Of a stretch of DNA of 64,000 nt, positions 52,953 to 61,926 are shown piece by piece (the first letter of the stretch is position 1; each line of letters opens with the position of its first letter). Source of the DNA: Allobosea lathyri (lineage in GTDB: Bacteria > Pseudomonadota > Alphaproteobacteria > Rhizobiales > Beijerinckiaceae); contig NZ_FNUY01000001.1 in the NCBI RefSeq assembly GCF_900108245.1, positions 558,001 to 622,000 on the forward strand. The letters run 5' to 3'. The notes beneath the pieces are model-generated. The model searched no databases. It worked only from the letters and a program-made list of their open reading frames with translations, and was not told where the DNA came from. Position numbers and translations under genes: made by a program.

Positions 52953-53780
52953 TCAGATCCGCTGCGACTGTCCGTCGCGCATGCGTTGCAAGGCCGACAT
53001 CAGCGGCGCTGCAAGGCTCGCGCTGCTGGCGACCAGCATGCCATGGACCGGCGTCTCGCGGTTGTAGATGACGGGTTGCCCCGTGCCGCCAGTGAGCGTC
53101 CCCCCGGCCTCGCTCAGCACCAGATCGGCGGCGGCGATGTCCCAGTCGCGCGCATCGGGCGAGACCAGGCCTGCGTCGATCGTCCCATCCGCGATCCGCA
53201 CCAGCCGCAGCGCGAGTGAGGGAATCTTCTCGGTCGGCTCGAAGGTCTCCAGCCGCGCCAGCGCATCGAGCATCGGCTTGGGGCCGGCGATGCGCGCCGC
53301 AGCGAGGCTTGTCTTCAGCGATGCCGCGATGGTCACGCCATTGCGCTGCGCCCCGCCCCCGAGCAAGGCCGTATAGGTTGCGTTGCAGGCGGGCGCATGC
53401 ACGACGCCGAGGATCGGCTTGCCCTCGTCGAGCAGGGCGACGCAGACCGCCCAATCCGGCGAACCGTTCATGAAGGCGCGTGTCCCGTCGATCGGATCGA
53501 CGACCCAGACGAAGCGGCGCGACAGGCGCAACTCGTCGTCGACAGTCTCCTCCGAAAGCCAGGCCGCCTCGGGCATCAGCACGGACAGGCGGATGCGCAG
53601 GAAGGTGTCGACGCCGATATCGGCCTCGGTCACCGGCGACCCGCCGCTCTTCGACCAGGTGCGTGCCGCCGTCATGGCGCCCGGACGGAACAGGGCAACG
53701 GCGATCTCGCCAGCTTCGAGGCAGCTGTCGCGAACCGCCCGCAGCAGATCGGGGGCGATGGGTAGCGGAGATGCACTCAT
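52953..53780 (-). CDS. cysQ: 3'(2'),5'-bisphosphate nucleotidase CysQ
   Basis: 275 residues of the inositol-monophosphatase superfamily. Metal ligands: Glu77-Glu78 (WLSEETVDD), DPIDGT at 95-100, and DWDIAAADLVLSEAGG near the C-terminus. Removes the 3' phosphate of PAP from sulfate assimilation. The ATG at 53780 gives the standard N-terminus (IAPDLLRAVRDSCLEAG). First gene of the likely lipid A operon; a longer start at 53837 is possible but atypical. Confidence 0.93.
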   Translation of the reverse strand: MSASPLPIAPDLLRAVRDSCLEAGEIAVALFRPGAMTAARTWSKSGGSPVTEADIGVDTFLRIRLSVLMPEAAWLSEETVDDELRLSRRFVWVVDPIDGTRAFMNGSPDWAVCVALLDEGKPILGVVHAPACNATYTALLGGGAQRNGVTIAASLKTSLAAARIAGPKPMLDALARLETFEPTEKIPSLALRLVRIADGTIDAGLVSPDARDWDIAAADLVLSEAGGTLTGGTGQPVIYNRETPVHGMLVASSASLAAPLMSALQRMRDGQSQRI

Positions 53781-54031
53781 GCTCAATCCGTATCCAATGG
53801 GGTCGCTCCGGTTCAAGCCGAAAATGCACGCACGCACCGAAAGATTCCGTCAAGCATCAGGCATGAAACAGCGCGTTTGGAGCGTCAGTAGGGCGAAAAC
53901 ACAGTCCTTTAACCGAACCCTTTAAGCGCTCGGAGACGGCTGGGGCACAATCTCGACCTGCAAGCACGAGGGGCCCGGACTTCACAGAGGCCCCCGTAGC
54001 GGCAGGGATTAATAGAGAGGCGTTATAACCG

Positions 54032-54553
54032 ATGGCCAGTGTCACGCCCGCGACCGGAGAGGCCGGCTTCATGCCGCACCTCTCCGGTTACGCGACGACC
54101 TCAGCGATAGTGTCCCGCAATCCGATGCCGGCGCAGCCTGAAGCGCCGCGGATCGAACGGATCGGCACCGTCAGAATCCTGCGCGGTTCCGCGGGATGGC
54201 GCGGCATCGCCCTGCGTATGGCCAATGCCACGGGCAATGATGACTGTTTCGCGCTGGCCCTGACCGCTGGCGACGGACGCTCGATCACGGTCGCGCTGGT
54301 CGATCAGGACGATGCCGTGGCGCTGTGGCGCGATTGCGGTCGTGCCAGCGGGCTGCCGCTTCTGCTGGAAACCAGCGAGGGCACGATCTCGGAGCCATTC
54401 CCGCAGATCGGTCGTCTTGCGCTCGGTCCGATCAGGATCAGGCGGCGTCATTCCTTCCTGAACGGTCGTCGTCCGCGCTTCCTCGTGCGGCGCAAGACCG
54501 GACGCCTGGCCGACCGACCCGTCATCGTCGCCGGCGAGCGGCTGACGGATTAG
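54032..54553 (+). CDS. DUF6101 family protein
   Basis: 173 residues, mostly beta-strand by composition, with no membrane segment or known catalytic motif. ISEPFPQIGRLALGPIRIRRRHSFLNGRRPRFLVRR is a conserved basic block of this alphaproteobacterial family. No function is known. A GAGAGG element precedes the ATG. The last four bases overlap the convergent GNAT gene. Confidence 0.75.
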   Translation: MASVTPATGEAGFMPHLSGYATTSAIVSRNPMPAQPEAPRIERIGTVRILRGSAGWRGIALRMANATGNDDCFALALTAGDGRSITVALVDQDDAVALWRDCGRASGLPLLLETSEGTISEPFPQIGRLALGPIRIRRRHSFLNGRRPRFLVRRKTGRLADRPVIVAGERLTD

Positions 54554-55020
54554 CTCTGCAAGGCGAAACCTTGGCTCCATTCCAGATCGAGTAACAGCTC
54601 GGTCTCGCTGTTCGGCAGGATTTTGCCAGTTTCCTGGAAGCCCATTGAGCGATAAAATCCCAGTGGACTTGCGGCGCCAAGGACAACGCTTGTTTTCAAG
54701 AGCTTGAGCCCCCGCGCGCGAAGCTCTTGAAACAGCAGCATCAAAGCTGATCGCGCATAGCCTTTACCCTGGTGCCGATGGTCGATCATGAAACGCCACA
54801 GATAGGCGGTCTTGGTATCCACAGTCGGTCGCCACATCAGAAAACCGACGGGTGTTTCGCCGCCATAGATGGCGCTGAAGCTTGCAGTCGGTTCAAAGTG
54901 CGCTTGTGCGATCGACACGGAATTCGGCGCCACGAACCCCCGTTGGTCTTCCCGGACCTCCAGCGCACAAATCATGCGCACCGTCGCTGCGGTGACCGGC
55001 CGAAGGGTGATTTCAGACAT
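54550..55020 (-). CDS. GNAT family N-acetyltransferase
   Basis: 156 residues. Motif A is MIDHRHQGKGYARSALMLLFQEL with the acetyl-CoA pyrophosphate loop Q/R-x-x-G-x-G/A, and motif B is SPLGFYRSMGFQETG. It resembles the spermine/spermidine-acetylating branch (PaiA/BltD-like), but the acceptor is unknown. Confidence 0.88.
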   Translation of the reverse strand: MSEITLRPVTAATVRMICALEVREDQRGFVAPNSVSIAQAHFEPTASFSAIYGGETPVGFLMWRPTVDTKTAYLWRFMIDHRHQGKGYARSALMLLFQELRARGLKLLKTSVVLGAASPLGFYRSMGFQETGKILPNSETELLLDLEWSQGFALQS

Positions 55021-55098
55021 CGCCCGAATTTAGCCACGTAGCGCGTCGCAGCCAAGCCGCGCCCATCTCGTGACGTCAGCCCTGATCCACCCTGCTGT

Positions 55099-56073
55099 TC
55101 AGAGCGAGGGGAGGCCGAAACGGCTCAGCGCGTCCAGTGCAAAGCCGGCGGCCAGCAACAGGCCGGCATTGCGGTTCGAGCGGAACAGGCGCAGCGCAAC
55201 CGGCGAGGTCGCGCCCTTGATCTGCGCGACCTGCCAGCCGAGGTGGCCGGCAAAGGCGGCGATGCCGATCCAGGCGAATACGCCGCCACCGACCAGCCAG
55301 GTCGCCAGCCCCGCAAGCAGCACGGAAAGGGCAAAGCAGAGCCCCACCGCCTCGCGGGCATAGCGGCCGAAATAGCGCGCGCTCGACTTGATGCCGGCGA
55401 TCACGTCATCCTCGATATCCTGAAGCGCGTAGACCGTGTCGTAGCCGATGGTCCAGACCACTGCGGCCGCATAGATCAGGTAGGCCGGCGCATCCAGACG
55501 GTCGAATACAGCGCTCCAGCCGAGCAGCCCGCCCCAGGAAAAGGCGAGGCCGAGCACGAATTGCGGCAGGTTGGTGATCCGCTTCATGAACGGATAGACC
55601 GCCACGATCGCAAGCGAGGCGATGCCTGCCACCACCGTGAAGCGGTTGAACTGCAGCAGGATCGCGAGCCCTGCGAAGGACAGGCCGAGCATGAAGAGCG
55701 CCGCCGCCCGGGTCGTGATCTGGCCCGAGGGCAAGGGCCGCCCACGTGTCCGCGCGACCTGCGCGTCGAGCTTGCGGTCGACGATATCGTTGAAGGTCGA
55801 TCCGGCCGCGCGCATCACGATCGCGCCGATCAGGAAGAGCAGGCAGTGCCAGGGATCGGGAAAGGGCTGCCTGCCCGCGATCGCCGCCAGCCCGGCCGCC
55901 CACCAGCAGGGCAGCAGCAGCAGCCACCAGCCGATCGGCCGTTCGATCCGCGCGAGCTTGAGATAGGGCCGCATCCAGAGCGGCGCCCTGGTATCGACCC
56001 AATGTCCTTTAAGGGCGTCAGGAAGCGGCGCATCCTGCCCCGATGAAGCGTTCGCCGGCGCCGGATTCGGCAT
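55099..56073 (-). CDS. ubiA: 4-hydroxybenzoate polyprenyltransferase
   Basis: 324 residues with about eight membrane helices. The first Asp-rich motif is STFNDIVDRKLDAQVARTRGRPL and the second YDTVYALQDIEDD; RIERPIGWWLLLLPCWWA is the family opening. It prenylates 4-hydroxybenzoate in ubiquinone synthesis. Confidence 0.95.
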   Translation of the reverse strand: MPNPAPANASSGQDAPLPDALKGHWVDTRAPLWMRPYLKLARIERPIGWWLLLLPCWWAAGLAAIAGRQPFPDPWHCLLFLIGAIVMRAAGSTFNDIVDRKLDAQVARTRGRPLPSGQITTRAAALFMLGLSFAGLAILLQFNRFTVVAGIASLAIVAVYPFMKRITNLPQFVLGLAFSWGGLLGWSAVFDRLDAPAYLIYAAAVVWTIGYDTVYALQDIEDDVIAGIKSSARYFGRYAREAVGLCFALSVLLAGLATWLVGGGVFAWIGIAAFAGHLGWQVAQIKGATSPVALRLFRSNRNAGLLLAAGFALDALSRFGLPSL

Positions 56074-56140
56074 GAGCTCTTGCCTGCAGCTGGAGCATTT
56101 TCAGGCGAGGCGAGTGCCGGTTCGCCGGAAGAAATGCGTC

Positions 56141-56176
56141 AAATCAGAAAGGCTGGAACCGATTAACGTTCCAGCC
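56141..56176 (-). terminator. Intrinsic terminator after the secreted 161-aa gene
   Basis: GGCTGGAAC (56151-56159) and GTTCCAGCC (56168-56176) form a perfect nine-base stem with an eight-base loop; on the minus strand it is followed by TTTCTGATTT. It lies 15 bases past the stop of the gene ending at 56192. Confidence 0.75.
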
Positions 56177-56191
56177 AGGCCGGGCCTGGCG

Positions 56192-56677
56192 CTAGAGCGC
56201 GCCCTGCGGAATGCGCATCGCGCCGCCGGTGATCGAATCGCCGCCGCCGAATGGGTTGCCGCCACCCTTCTGCTGCTGTTGAGCCTGCTGCTGCGCCTTG
56301 CGCTGCATGGCGGCATGCTGCTTCACCGCATTGCAGGCCTGGTTGCGGATGCCCGCGGCCTTTTCATTGTCGGCCTTCATGCCGTCGATGAAGGTCGGCG
56401 GAATCTGGCACCAGTCCATGTTGGCGGAGGCGAATTTCAAGGTGGCGCTGCCGTTGTTGACCAGCGTGCCCAGCGTGCTGCAGGCCTCGGCAGGCGTGAG
56501 CTTGCGCTTTTGCTTGGTGGCGGTATTCAGCCGGGCGACGATCGACTGCCGCTCCTGGAGCAGCTTCTGCATCTGCTCGCAACCGGACGCCTGGGCGTTC
56601 GCGGGAGCGACATCGAAAAACGAGGCCGCTGCGATGCCGAGTGTCGCGATCACTCCTGAAGCCATCCTTAGCCGCAT
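56192..56677 (-). CDS. Small secreted protein, Gln-rich C-terminus, unknown function
   Basis: 161 residues with a signal peptide (about 1-29, ending PANAQA). The mature part has four Cys (SGCEQMQKL, PAEACSTLG, MDWCQIP, NQACNAVKQ), suggesting two disulfides, then a Gln-rich coil (about 127-139) and a Gly-rich end. I do not recognise the family. It is divergent from rsmE and has its own terminator. Confidence 0.75.
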   Translation of the reverse strand: MRLRMASGVIATLGIAAASFFDVAPANAQASGCEQMQKLLQERQSIVARLNTATKQKRKLTPAEACSTLGTLVNNGSATLKFASANMDWCQIPPTFIDGMKADNEKAAGIRNQACNAVKQHAAMQRKAQQQAQQQQKGGGNPFGGGDSITGGAMRIPQGAL

Positions 56678-56879
56678 GGTGGGTGTCCTGCTCCGAATTG
56701 CCTGTTCGCGGGGCGCCTTCGATCCGCGATTTCCTTACCAGCAACGCCGTGTTAGCGCCAACGACCCTTGCGAGTCTACTTGTCGGTTGCCGGGAAGCGC
56801 TTGCTGATAGGCCGGGATTGTGGCGGTTTTCGCGCTCGAACCTGCGCCATGAGCCTTTAAGTTGGAGCTGGCCGCGAAG

Positions 56880-57629
56880 ATGTCCGTCCCAGATTTTGCC
56901 CGTCACCGCCTTTTTCTGGACCATGCTCTGGCGGCTGGAAGCCGGCTGCCGCTTGAGCGGGAGCAGGCGAATTACCTTCTCAACGTGCTCAGGATGAAGT
57001 CGGACGATACGGTGCTCGTCTTCAACGGGCGCGATGGCGAATGGCTTGCGGCCGTCAGTGCCGAAGGCAGAAAACAGGCCAGCCTGGGGCTCTTGCGCCA
57101 GACCCGCGCCCAGCCTTCCGAACCTGATCTCCATTATCTCTTCGCGCCCCTGAAGCATGCGCGGCTCGATTATATCGCCCAGAAGGCGGTCGAGATGGGC
57201 GCTGGCGTGCTTCAGCCCGTGTTGACCCGCCGCACGCAGGTCTCGCGGCTCAATCTCGACCGGATGCGCGCCAACGCGATCGAAGCCGTCGAGCAATGCG
57301 GCATCCTCACCCTTCCCGAGATTAGAGCCGAGAGCCCGTTGCAGGCCGTGCTCGCCGCTCTCGAGCCTGAGCGGCTGCTGGTCTTCTGCGACGAGGCGAT
57401 GGCGCATGCGAGCCCGGTCGCGGCTCTTGCCGCGGCCCCGGCCGGACCTGTCGCTGTCCTGATCGGCCCCGAAGGCGGCTTCGACGAGGCCGAGCGCGAT
57501 CTAATTCTGGCGCGGCCAAAAACGCTGGGGATATCGCTGGGGCCGCGCATCCTGCGCGCCGATACCGCCGCCGTGGCGGCTCTGGCCTTGGTTCAGGCTG
57601 TCATCGGCGATTGGCCCAGAGAGGGCTGA
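56880..57629 (+). CDS. rsmE: 16S rRNA (uracil1498-N3)-methyltransferase
   Basis: 249 residues of the SPOUT class. An N-terminal PUA-like region (RHRLFLDHALAAGSRLPLE) precedes the knot: ARLDYIAQKAVEMGAGVLQPV, VLIGPEGGFDEAERDLI and LGPRILRADTAAVAALAL. It methylates U1498 of 16S rRNA. ATG at 56880; an in-frame TTG at 56862 with no better site is rejected. Confidence 0.95.
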   Translation: MSVPDFARHRLFLDHALAAGSRLPLEREQANYLLNVLRMKSDDTVLVFNGRDGEWLAAVSAEGRKQASLGLLRQTRAQPSEPDLHYLFAPLKHARLDYIAQKAVEMGAGVLQPVLTRRTQVSRLNLDRMRANAIEAVEQCGILTLPEIRAESPLQAVLAALEPERLLVFCDEAMAHASPVAALAAAPAGPVAVLIGPEGGFDEAERDLILARPKTLGISLGPRILRADTAAVAALALVQAVIGDWPREG

Positions 57630-57823
57630 TTCCATCGGAAAACCGAATAGGGCTTTCATCGAAGGGCCAAGGCGCCGCCAGGATGGGAACGCCTGGCCGT
57701 TTCGAGCGTTCCCCGAGATGCTGGGTGCTTTCGCGATCCATTCGCGATCAGGCTGCCGCGCCCGGCACGTGGACGGTAAAACCTCCAGCTCGACTGACGT
57801 GAATGGCCTGACGGGATGACAAC

Positions 57824-58996
57824 ATGAGCGACGCCTGCCGCTTCGGAATCGAAGAAGAGTATTTTCTCTCAAACGCGGCAAACCGCAGCATCGCGCGCAA
57901 GGTTTCATCGAAATTTATTGCCGCGGCGCAGGCGGCGTTCCCTGATGAAGTGCAGCGCGAGATGCTGCAATCCCAGATCGAAGTGGCCACCCCCGTCTGC
58001 GAGACGATGGAGGAGGCGCGGCGATCGCTTGCAACATTGCGAACCGGGCTGGCAAATCTCGCGCTCGAACACGAGATGCTGTTGCTCGCCTGTGGAACGC
58101 ATCCGAGCGCCATCTGGTCGCGCCAGCGAGCCACCGACGCCTCGCGCTATGACAAGCTGATGCGTGACCTGCAGATGCTGGGCAGCCGCAATCAGCTCTG
58201 CGGTCTTCACGTCCATGTCGAGGTGGACGATGCCGATCAGCGCATTCGCCTGATGTCGCGCATGCTGCCCTTCCTGCCGCTGTTGCTGGCGCTTTCGACG
58301 TCCTCGCCGTTCTGGCAGGGGCAGCGCACCGGGCTGCTCGGCTACCGCCTCTCCGCCTATGCCGAACTGCCGCGCACCGGGCTGCCCGAACTCTTTACAG
58401 AGCCTGATGACTACCGCGCCTATGTCGAGACGCTGGTGGAAGCGGGCGCGATCAAGGATGCGAGCTACATCTGGTGGGCGATCCGGCCCTCGGAGAAACA
58501 TCCGACGCTGGAATTGCGCATAGCCGATAGCTGCACGCGGCTCGATGATACGCTCGCCATCGCTGCGCTCTATCGCTGCCTGGTTCGCCATCTGCTGCGC
58601 AAGCCGAAGCTGAATACCGGGTTGACGGCCGCCTCGCGCGCCATCGCCGCGGAAAATCTCTGGCGTGCGCAACGCTATGGTATTCACGGTGGACTGATCT
58701 GTGCCGAAAGCCGGAGCATGCGCACCGTTCCAGACATCGTCGACGAGTTGGTCGAGCAGCTCTCTGACGATGCCGCAGCCCTTGGTTGCCTGCCGGAACT
58801 GGCAGCATGCAAGGCCATCGCCTCCAACGGCACCAGCGCCGATGTCCAGCTCGCTGTCTACGAGGAGGCCAGAACACGCGAGGGCGGGCAGGCGGCCGGG
58901 TTGGCCGCGGTGGTGGATTGGATTGCCTCCGAGACCCGCCTGGATCGCGCCGCATTGCCCAAGGGAGAGGCGGTTTCCCTGCGCCACGCGGTCTGA
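57824..58996 (+). CDS. YbdK-type carboxylate-amine ligase (GCS2 family)
   Basis: 390 residues. FGIEEEYFL and the QSQIEVATPVCETMEEAR segment are the YbdK opening; GLHVHVEV and LELRIADSCTRLDD supply other ATP-grasp-like active-site residues of the glutamine-synthetase-like fold. E. coli YbdK has weak gamma-glutamylcysteine ligase activity; the true substrate is not known. It lies between rsmE and the genuine gshA, which are often direct neighbours in this order. Confidence 0.9.
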   Translation: MSDACRFGIEEEYFLSNAANRSIARKVSSKFIAAAQAAFPDEVQREMLQSQIEVATPVCETMEEARRSLATLRTGLANLALEHEMLLLACGTHPSAIWSRQRATDASRYDKLMRDLQMLGSRNQLCGLHVHVEVDDADQRIRLMSRMLPFLPLLLALSTSSPFWQGQRTGLLGYRLSAYAELPRTGLPELFTEPDDYRAYVETLVEAGAIKDASYIWWAIRPSEKHPTLELRIADSCTRLDDTLAIAALYRCLVRHLLRKPKLNTGLTAASRAIAAENLWRAQRYGIHGGLICAESRSMRTVPDIVDELVEQLSDDAAALGCLPELAACKAIASNGTSADVQLAVYEEARTREGGQAAGLAAVVDWIASETRLDRAALPKGEAVSLRHAV

Positions 58997-59176
58997 ACCG
59001 CTTGCAGGATTGCTCGACCCCCGCCACCAGCGCCGGTCACTCTATGCATCAACGCACGACGGAGGTCGTTGTCGTGTGTTCTGTGCTCGCCTATGTCTGG
59101 CGCTCCGAGCCATGATCCCTTCGTCTTTTGCAGGCGGCGGGACGCCTGGCCTTTTATTGTTTCTGCCGGAGCGCCC

Positions 59177-60556
59177 ATGGCTCGCGATGTATCCGACTCG
59201 ACCTCGATCGGTTCCAAGGACGAACTGATTTCCTGGATCGCCGCCGGCGAGAAGCCGCCTTCCGATTTCAGGATCGGCACGGAGCACGAAAAATTCCCGT
59301 TCTATCGGAACGACCTGTCGGCCGTGCCCTATGAAGGGCGCGCCGGCAGCGGCGGCATCCGCAGTCTGCTTGAAGGCATGCAGGCCAGGCTTGGCTGGGA
59401 GCCGATCATCGATGCCGGCCATATCATTGGCCTTGCCGGCCCCGAGGGCGGCGGCGCGATCTCGCTGGAGCCCGGCGGCCAATTCGAACTCTCAGGCGCG
59501 CCTGTCGAGAACCTGCACGAGACGGCTGACGAGCTTGCGGCACATCTCGCCGATGTGAAGGCGGTGGCTGAGCCACACGACATCGGCTTCGTCGCGCTCG
59601 GCCATTCTCCACTCTGGAGCCGCGAGCAGACGCCCGTGATGCCCAAGGGGCGTTACAAGATCATGGCCAACTACATGCCGAAAGTCGGCACGCGCGGGCT
59701 GGACATGATGTTCCGCACCTGCACCGTGCAGGTGAACCTCGACTTCGCGACCGAGGCCGATATGGTCAGGAAGCTCAGGGTCTCGCTCGCCTTGCAGCCG
59801 ATCGCGACCGCGCTTTTCGCAGCCTCCCCCTTTACCGAGGGCAAGCTCAACAGCTTCCAGTCGATGCGTTCGGAAATCTGGCGCGACACCGACAAGGCCC
59901 GCTCGGGCATGATCGCCTTCGCATTCGACGAAGGCATGTCCTATGAAGGCTATGTCGACTGGGCGCTCGACGTTCCCATGTATTTCGTCAAGCGCGGCTC
60001 GGTCTACCATGACGTCGCCGGCGCCTCCTTCCGGGATCTTCTTGCCGGTCGCCTGCCGCAGTTGCCGGGCGAGCGGGCGACGATTTCGGACTGGGCCAAT
60101 CATCTCTCCACGCTGTTTCCCGAGGTCCGGCTGAAGCGTTTCCTCGAAATGCGCGGGGCCGATGCCGGTCCGCCGGATATGCTGAACGCCTTGCCGGCCT
60201 TCTGGGTCGGCCTGCTCTACGATCAGGCCGCGCTTGATGCCGCCTGGGAACTGGTGAAGGGCTGGACCACCGAAGAGCGTCAGGCCCTTCGCGATGCGGT
60301 GCCGAAGGCCGGGCTGGCTGCGACGATCGCCGGGCGTTCGGCGCGCGACGTGGCAATCGACGTCTTGTCGCTGTCGCGCCAGGGTCTGGCGCGACGCAAC
60401 TGCCGGAATGCGGGAGGACAAGACGAGACGGTTTATCTCGAGCCGCTGAGCGCCATTCTCGCAGGCGACAAGACGTTCTCGCAGGAACTCGTCGAACGCT
60501 ACGAGGCTGAGTGGGGCGGCAGGATCGAGCCCCTGTTTCCGTCGCTTGCGCTGTAA
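59177..60556 (+). CDS. gshA: Glutamate-cysteine ligase, plant/alphaproteobacterial type
   Basis: 459 residues. RIGTEHEKFPFYRND, GGAISLEPGGQFELSGAP, CTVQVNLDFATEADM and SEIWRDTDKARSGM are hallmarks of the plant-type enzyme. It makes gamma-glutamylcysteine, the first step to glutathione. ATG at 59177 has GGAG six bases upstream; starts further up run through non-family sequence. Confidence 0.96.
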   Translation: MARDVSDSTSIGSKDELISWIAAGEKPPSDFRIGTEHEKFPFYRNDLSAVPYEGRAGSGGIRSLLEGMQARLGWEPIIDAGHIIGLAGPEGGGAISLEPGGQFELSGAPVENLHETADELAAHLADVKAVAEPHDIGFVALGHSPLWSREQTPVMPKGRYKIMANYMPKVGTRGLDMMFRTCTVQVNLDFATEADMVRKLRVSLALQPIATALFAASPFTEGKLNSFQSMRSEIWRDTDKARSGMIAFAFDEGMSYEGYVDWALDVPMYFVKRGSVYHDVAGASFRDLLAGRLPQLPGERATISDWANHLSTLFPEVRLKRFLEMRGADAGPPDMLNALPAFWVGLLYDQAALDAAWELVKGWTTEERQALRDAVPKAGLAATIAGRSARDVAIDVLSLSRQGLARRNCRNAGGQDETVYLEPLSAILAGDKTFSQELVERYEAEWGGRIEPLFPSLAL

Positions 60557-60585
60557 GGGTTCGGGCAGGCGGGGGGCGTCGAGAA

Positions 60586-60602
60586 TCGACGCTTCCAGTG
60601 CA
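60586..60602 (+). terminator. Possible terminator hairpin after gshA
   Basis: GCGTCGA (60586-60592), three-base loop, TCGACGC (60596-60602), a perfect seven-base stem 30 bases past the gshA stop. No T-run follows, so function is uncertain. Confidence 0.4.
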
Positions 60603-60636
60603 TTGCAGAGGCCATATTAACGATTTGGCCGAGATT

Positions 60637-60654
60637 ATCAGGTAATTCCCTGAT
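60637..60654 (+). promoter_or_regulatory. Inverted repeat abutting the Flp pilin start
   Basis: ATCAGG (60637-60642) and CCTGAT (60649-60654) with a six-base spacer end one base before the ATG at 60656. The AGG in the left arm is the only ribosome-site-like sequence, so a hairpin here could mask translation, or it could be an operator. Confidence 0.4.
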
Positions 60655-60655
60655 C

Positions 60656-60835
60656 ATGGAACGGATCAGGGTCACCTGTCTTAGGCTTGTGCGGGACGAG
60701 CGCGGGGTCACCGCAATCGAATACGCGCTCGTTGCTAGCATTGTCTCGATTGTGATCGTGACCTCGGTCACCCTCATCGGTACCAAGGTGAACTCGTTCC
60801 TGGTCTCGGCCGCGAACGCGTTCGTCACTCCCTGA
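60656..60835 (+). CDS. Flp/Fap-type IVb pilin subunit
   Basis: 59 residues. After a short basic leader, RDERG-VTAIEYALVASIVSI is the class IVb prepilin cleavage site (after Gly18, Glu at +5 of the mature chain) followed by the hydrophobic helix; the mature pilin is about 41 residues. Flp pilins build Tad adhesive pili. No tad/cpa assembly gene is in the window, so this is an orphan pilin locus. Ribosome site weak. Confidence 0.88.
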   Translation: MERIRVTCLRLVRDERGVTAIEYALVASIVSIVIVTSVTLIGTKVNSFLVSAANAFVTP

Positions 60836-60873
60836 ACGATTTTCTGCCCGCCATCGCCGAGGCCGCCGCGCCG

Positions 60874-61755
60874 CTATTCCGCCGCCGTCTTGAAGCTCGC
60901 GAGATTGTCGAGGCTCTGGATGATGTGATCAGCCAGCGCATTGGACAGGACTGACGGGTCGAAGCGCGTCCGCAGCAGCCCGATCTTGCAGGATGGCAGC
61001 GTCGCATAGCCTTCCGATGGCCCGAGAATCCGCATGCCCGGCCGGATCGCGCTTTCCGGCAGCACGGAAACGGCCAGCCCTGCCACGACAGCCGCGCCCA
61101 CCGCAGTGGAGTTCCAGCTCGCATAGAGAACCCGGAAGCGCCGACCCTTGGTCTCCAACGCATCGACTGCCGCCTGCCGCCAGTTGCAGGTCGGCCGGCC
61201 AAGCGCGAGCGGCAGCGGATCCTCCTCATGCACGCCGTGACGGGCCGAGGTGACCCAGAGCAGCGGCTCGATGCGGATGATCTCGCCCTGGCCCCGGCTT
61301 TCGGTATGGGTCACGATCGCGAGGTCGATGTCGCCCGTTGCGATTCGTTCGGCCAGCATCGGCGTCGGCTCGCAGACCACCGTGACCTCGGCGCGCGGGT
61401 TCGAGCGGGCGAAGCGGGCCAGGATCTCCGGCAGATAGCGGTCGGCATAATCGTCGGGCACGCCAAGCCTGATGCGACCCTTGAGGTCCGCGTCGGTGAA
61501 ACTCGCGACGCATTCGAGATTGAGCCGCACGATTCGTCGCGCGTAATCCAGCAGGCGCTCGCCATCTTCGGTGAGTTTCGCGTGGCGCCCGTCGCGGCCG
61601 AACAGGGGCCGGCCCACCCGCTCCTCCAGTCGCTTCATCTGCATGGAAACGGCTGACTGCGTCTTGAAAACGATCTCGGCGGCGCGCGTGAACGAGCCGG
61701 TGTCGGCGATCGCGACGAAGGTTTTCAGCTGATCGGCATCGAGCACATGCACCAT
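60874..61755 (-). CDS. LysR family transcriptional regulator
   Basis: 293 residues. Helix-turn-helix: LDADQLKTFVAIADTGSFTRAAEIVFKTQSAVSMQMKRLEE, then a periplasmic-binding-like effector domain (RIRLGVPDDYADRYLPEIL onward). ATG at 61755 places the DNA-binding domain at the usual position; an upstream ATG at 61809 would add 18 residues. Divergent from a DUF1127 gene, which it may control. Effector unknown. Confidence 0.92.
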   Translation of the reverse strand: MVHVLDADQLKTFVAIADTGSFTRAAEIVFKTQSAVSMQMKRLEERVGRPLFGRDGRHAKLTEDGERLLDYARRIVRLNLECVASFTDADLKGRIRLGVPDDYADRYLPEILARFARSNPRAEVTVVCEPTPMLAERIATGDIDLAIVTHTESRGQGEIIRIEPLLWVTSARHGVHEEDPLPLALGRPTCNWRQAAVDALETKGRRFRVLYASWNSTAVGAAVVAGLAVSVLPESAIRPGMRILGPSEGYATLPSCKIGLLRTRFDPSVLSNALADHIIQSLDNLASFKTAAE

Positions 61756-61926
61756 GGCGGCCCCCACTGGCGGTTCATCAATATCCGTGTTGTGAAGCAT
61801 CATAAGCATTCGTTTGGCTGATGACCAGCGCGAAGCTAATCTTTGCTTACTCTCCAGGCCTTGCCAGCGGTGCGTCCAGGCCAAGCCAGGAGATGTCCGT
61901 CGCTGTGAACCCTGAGGAGGCCCGTC

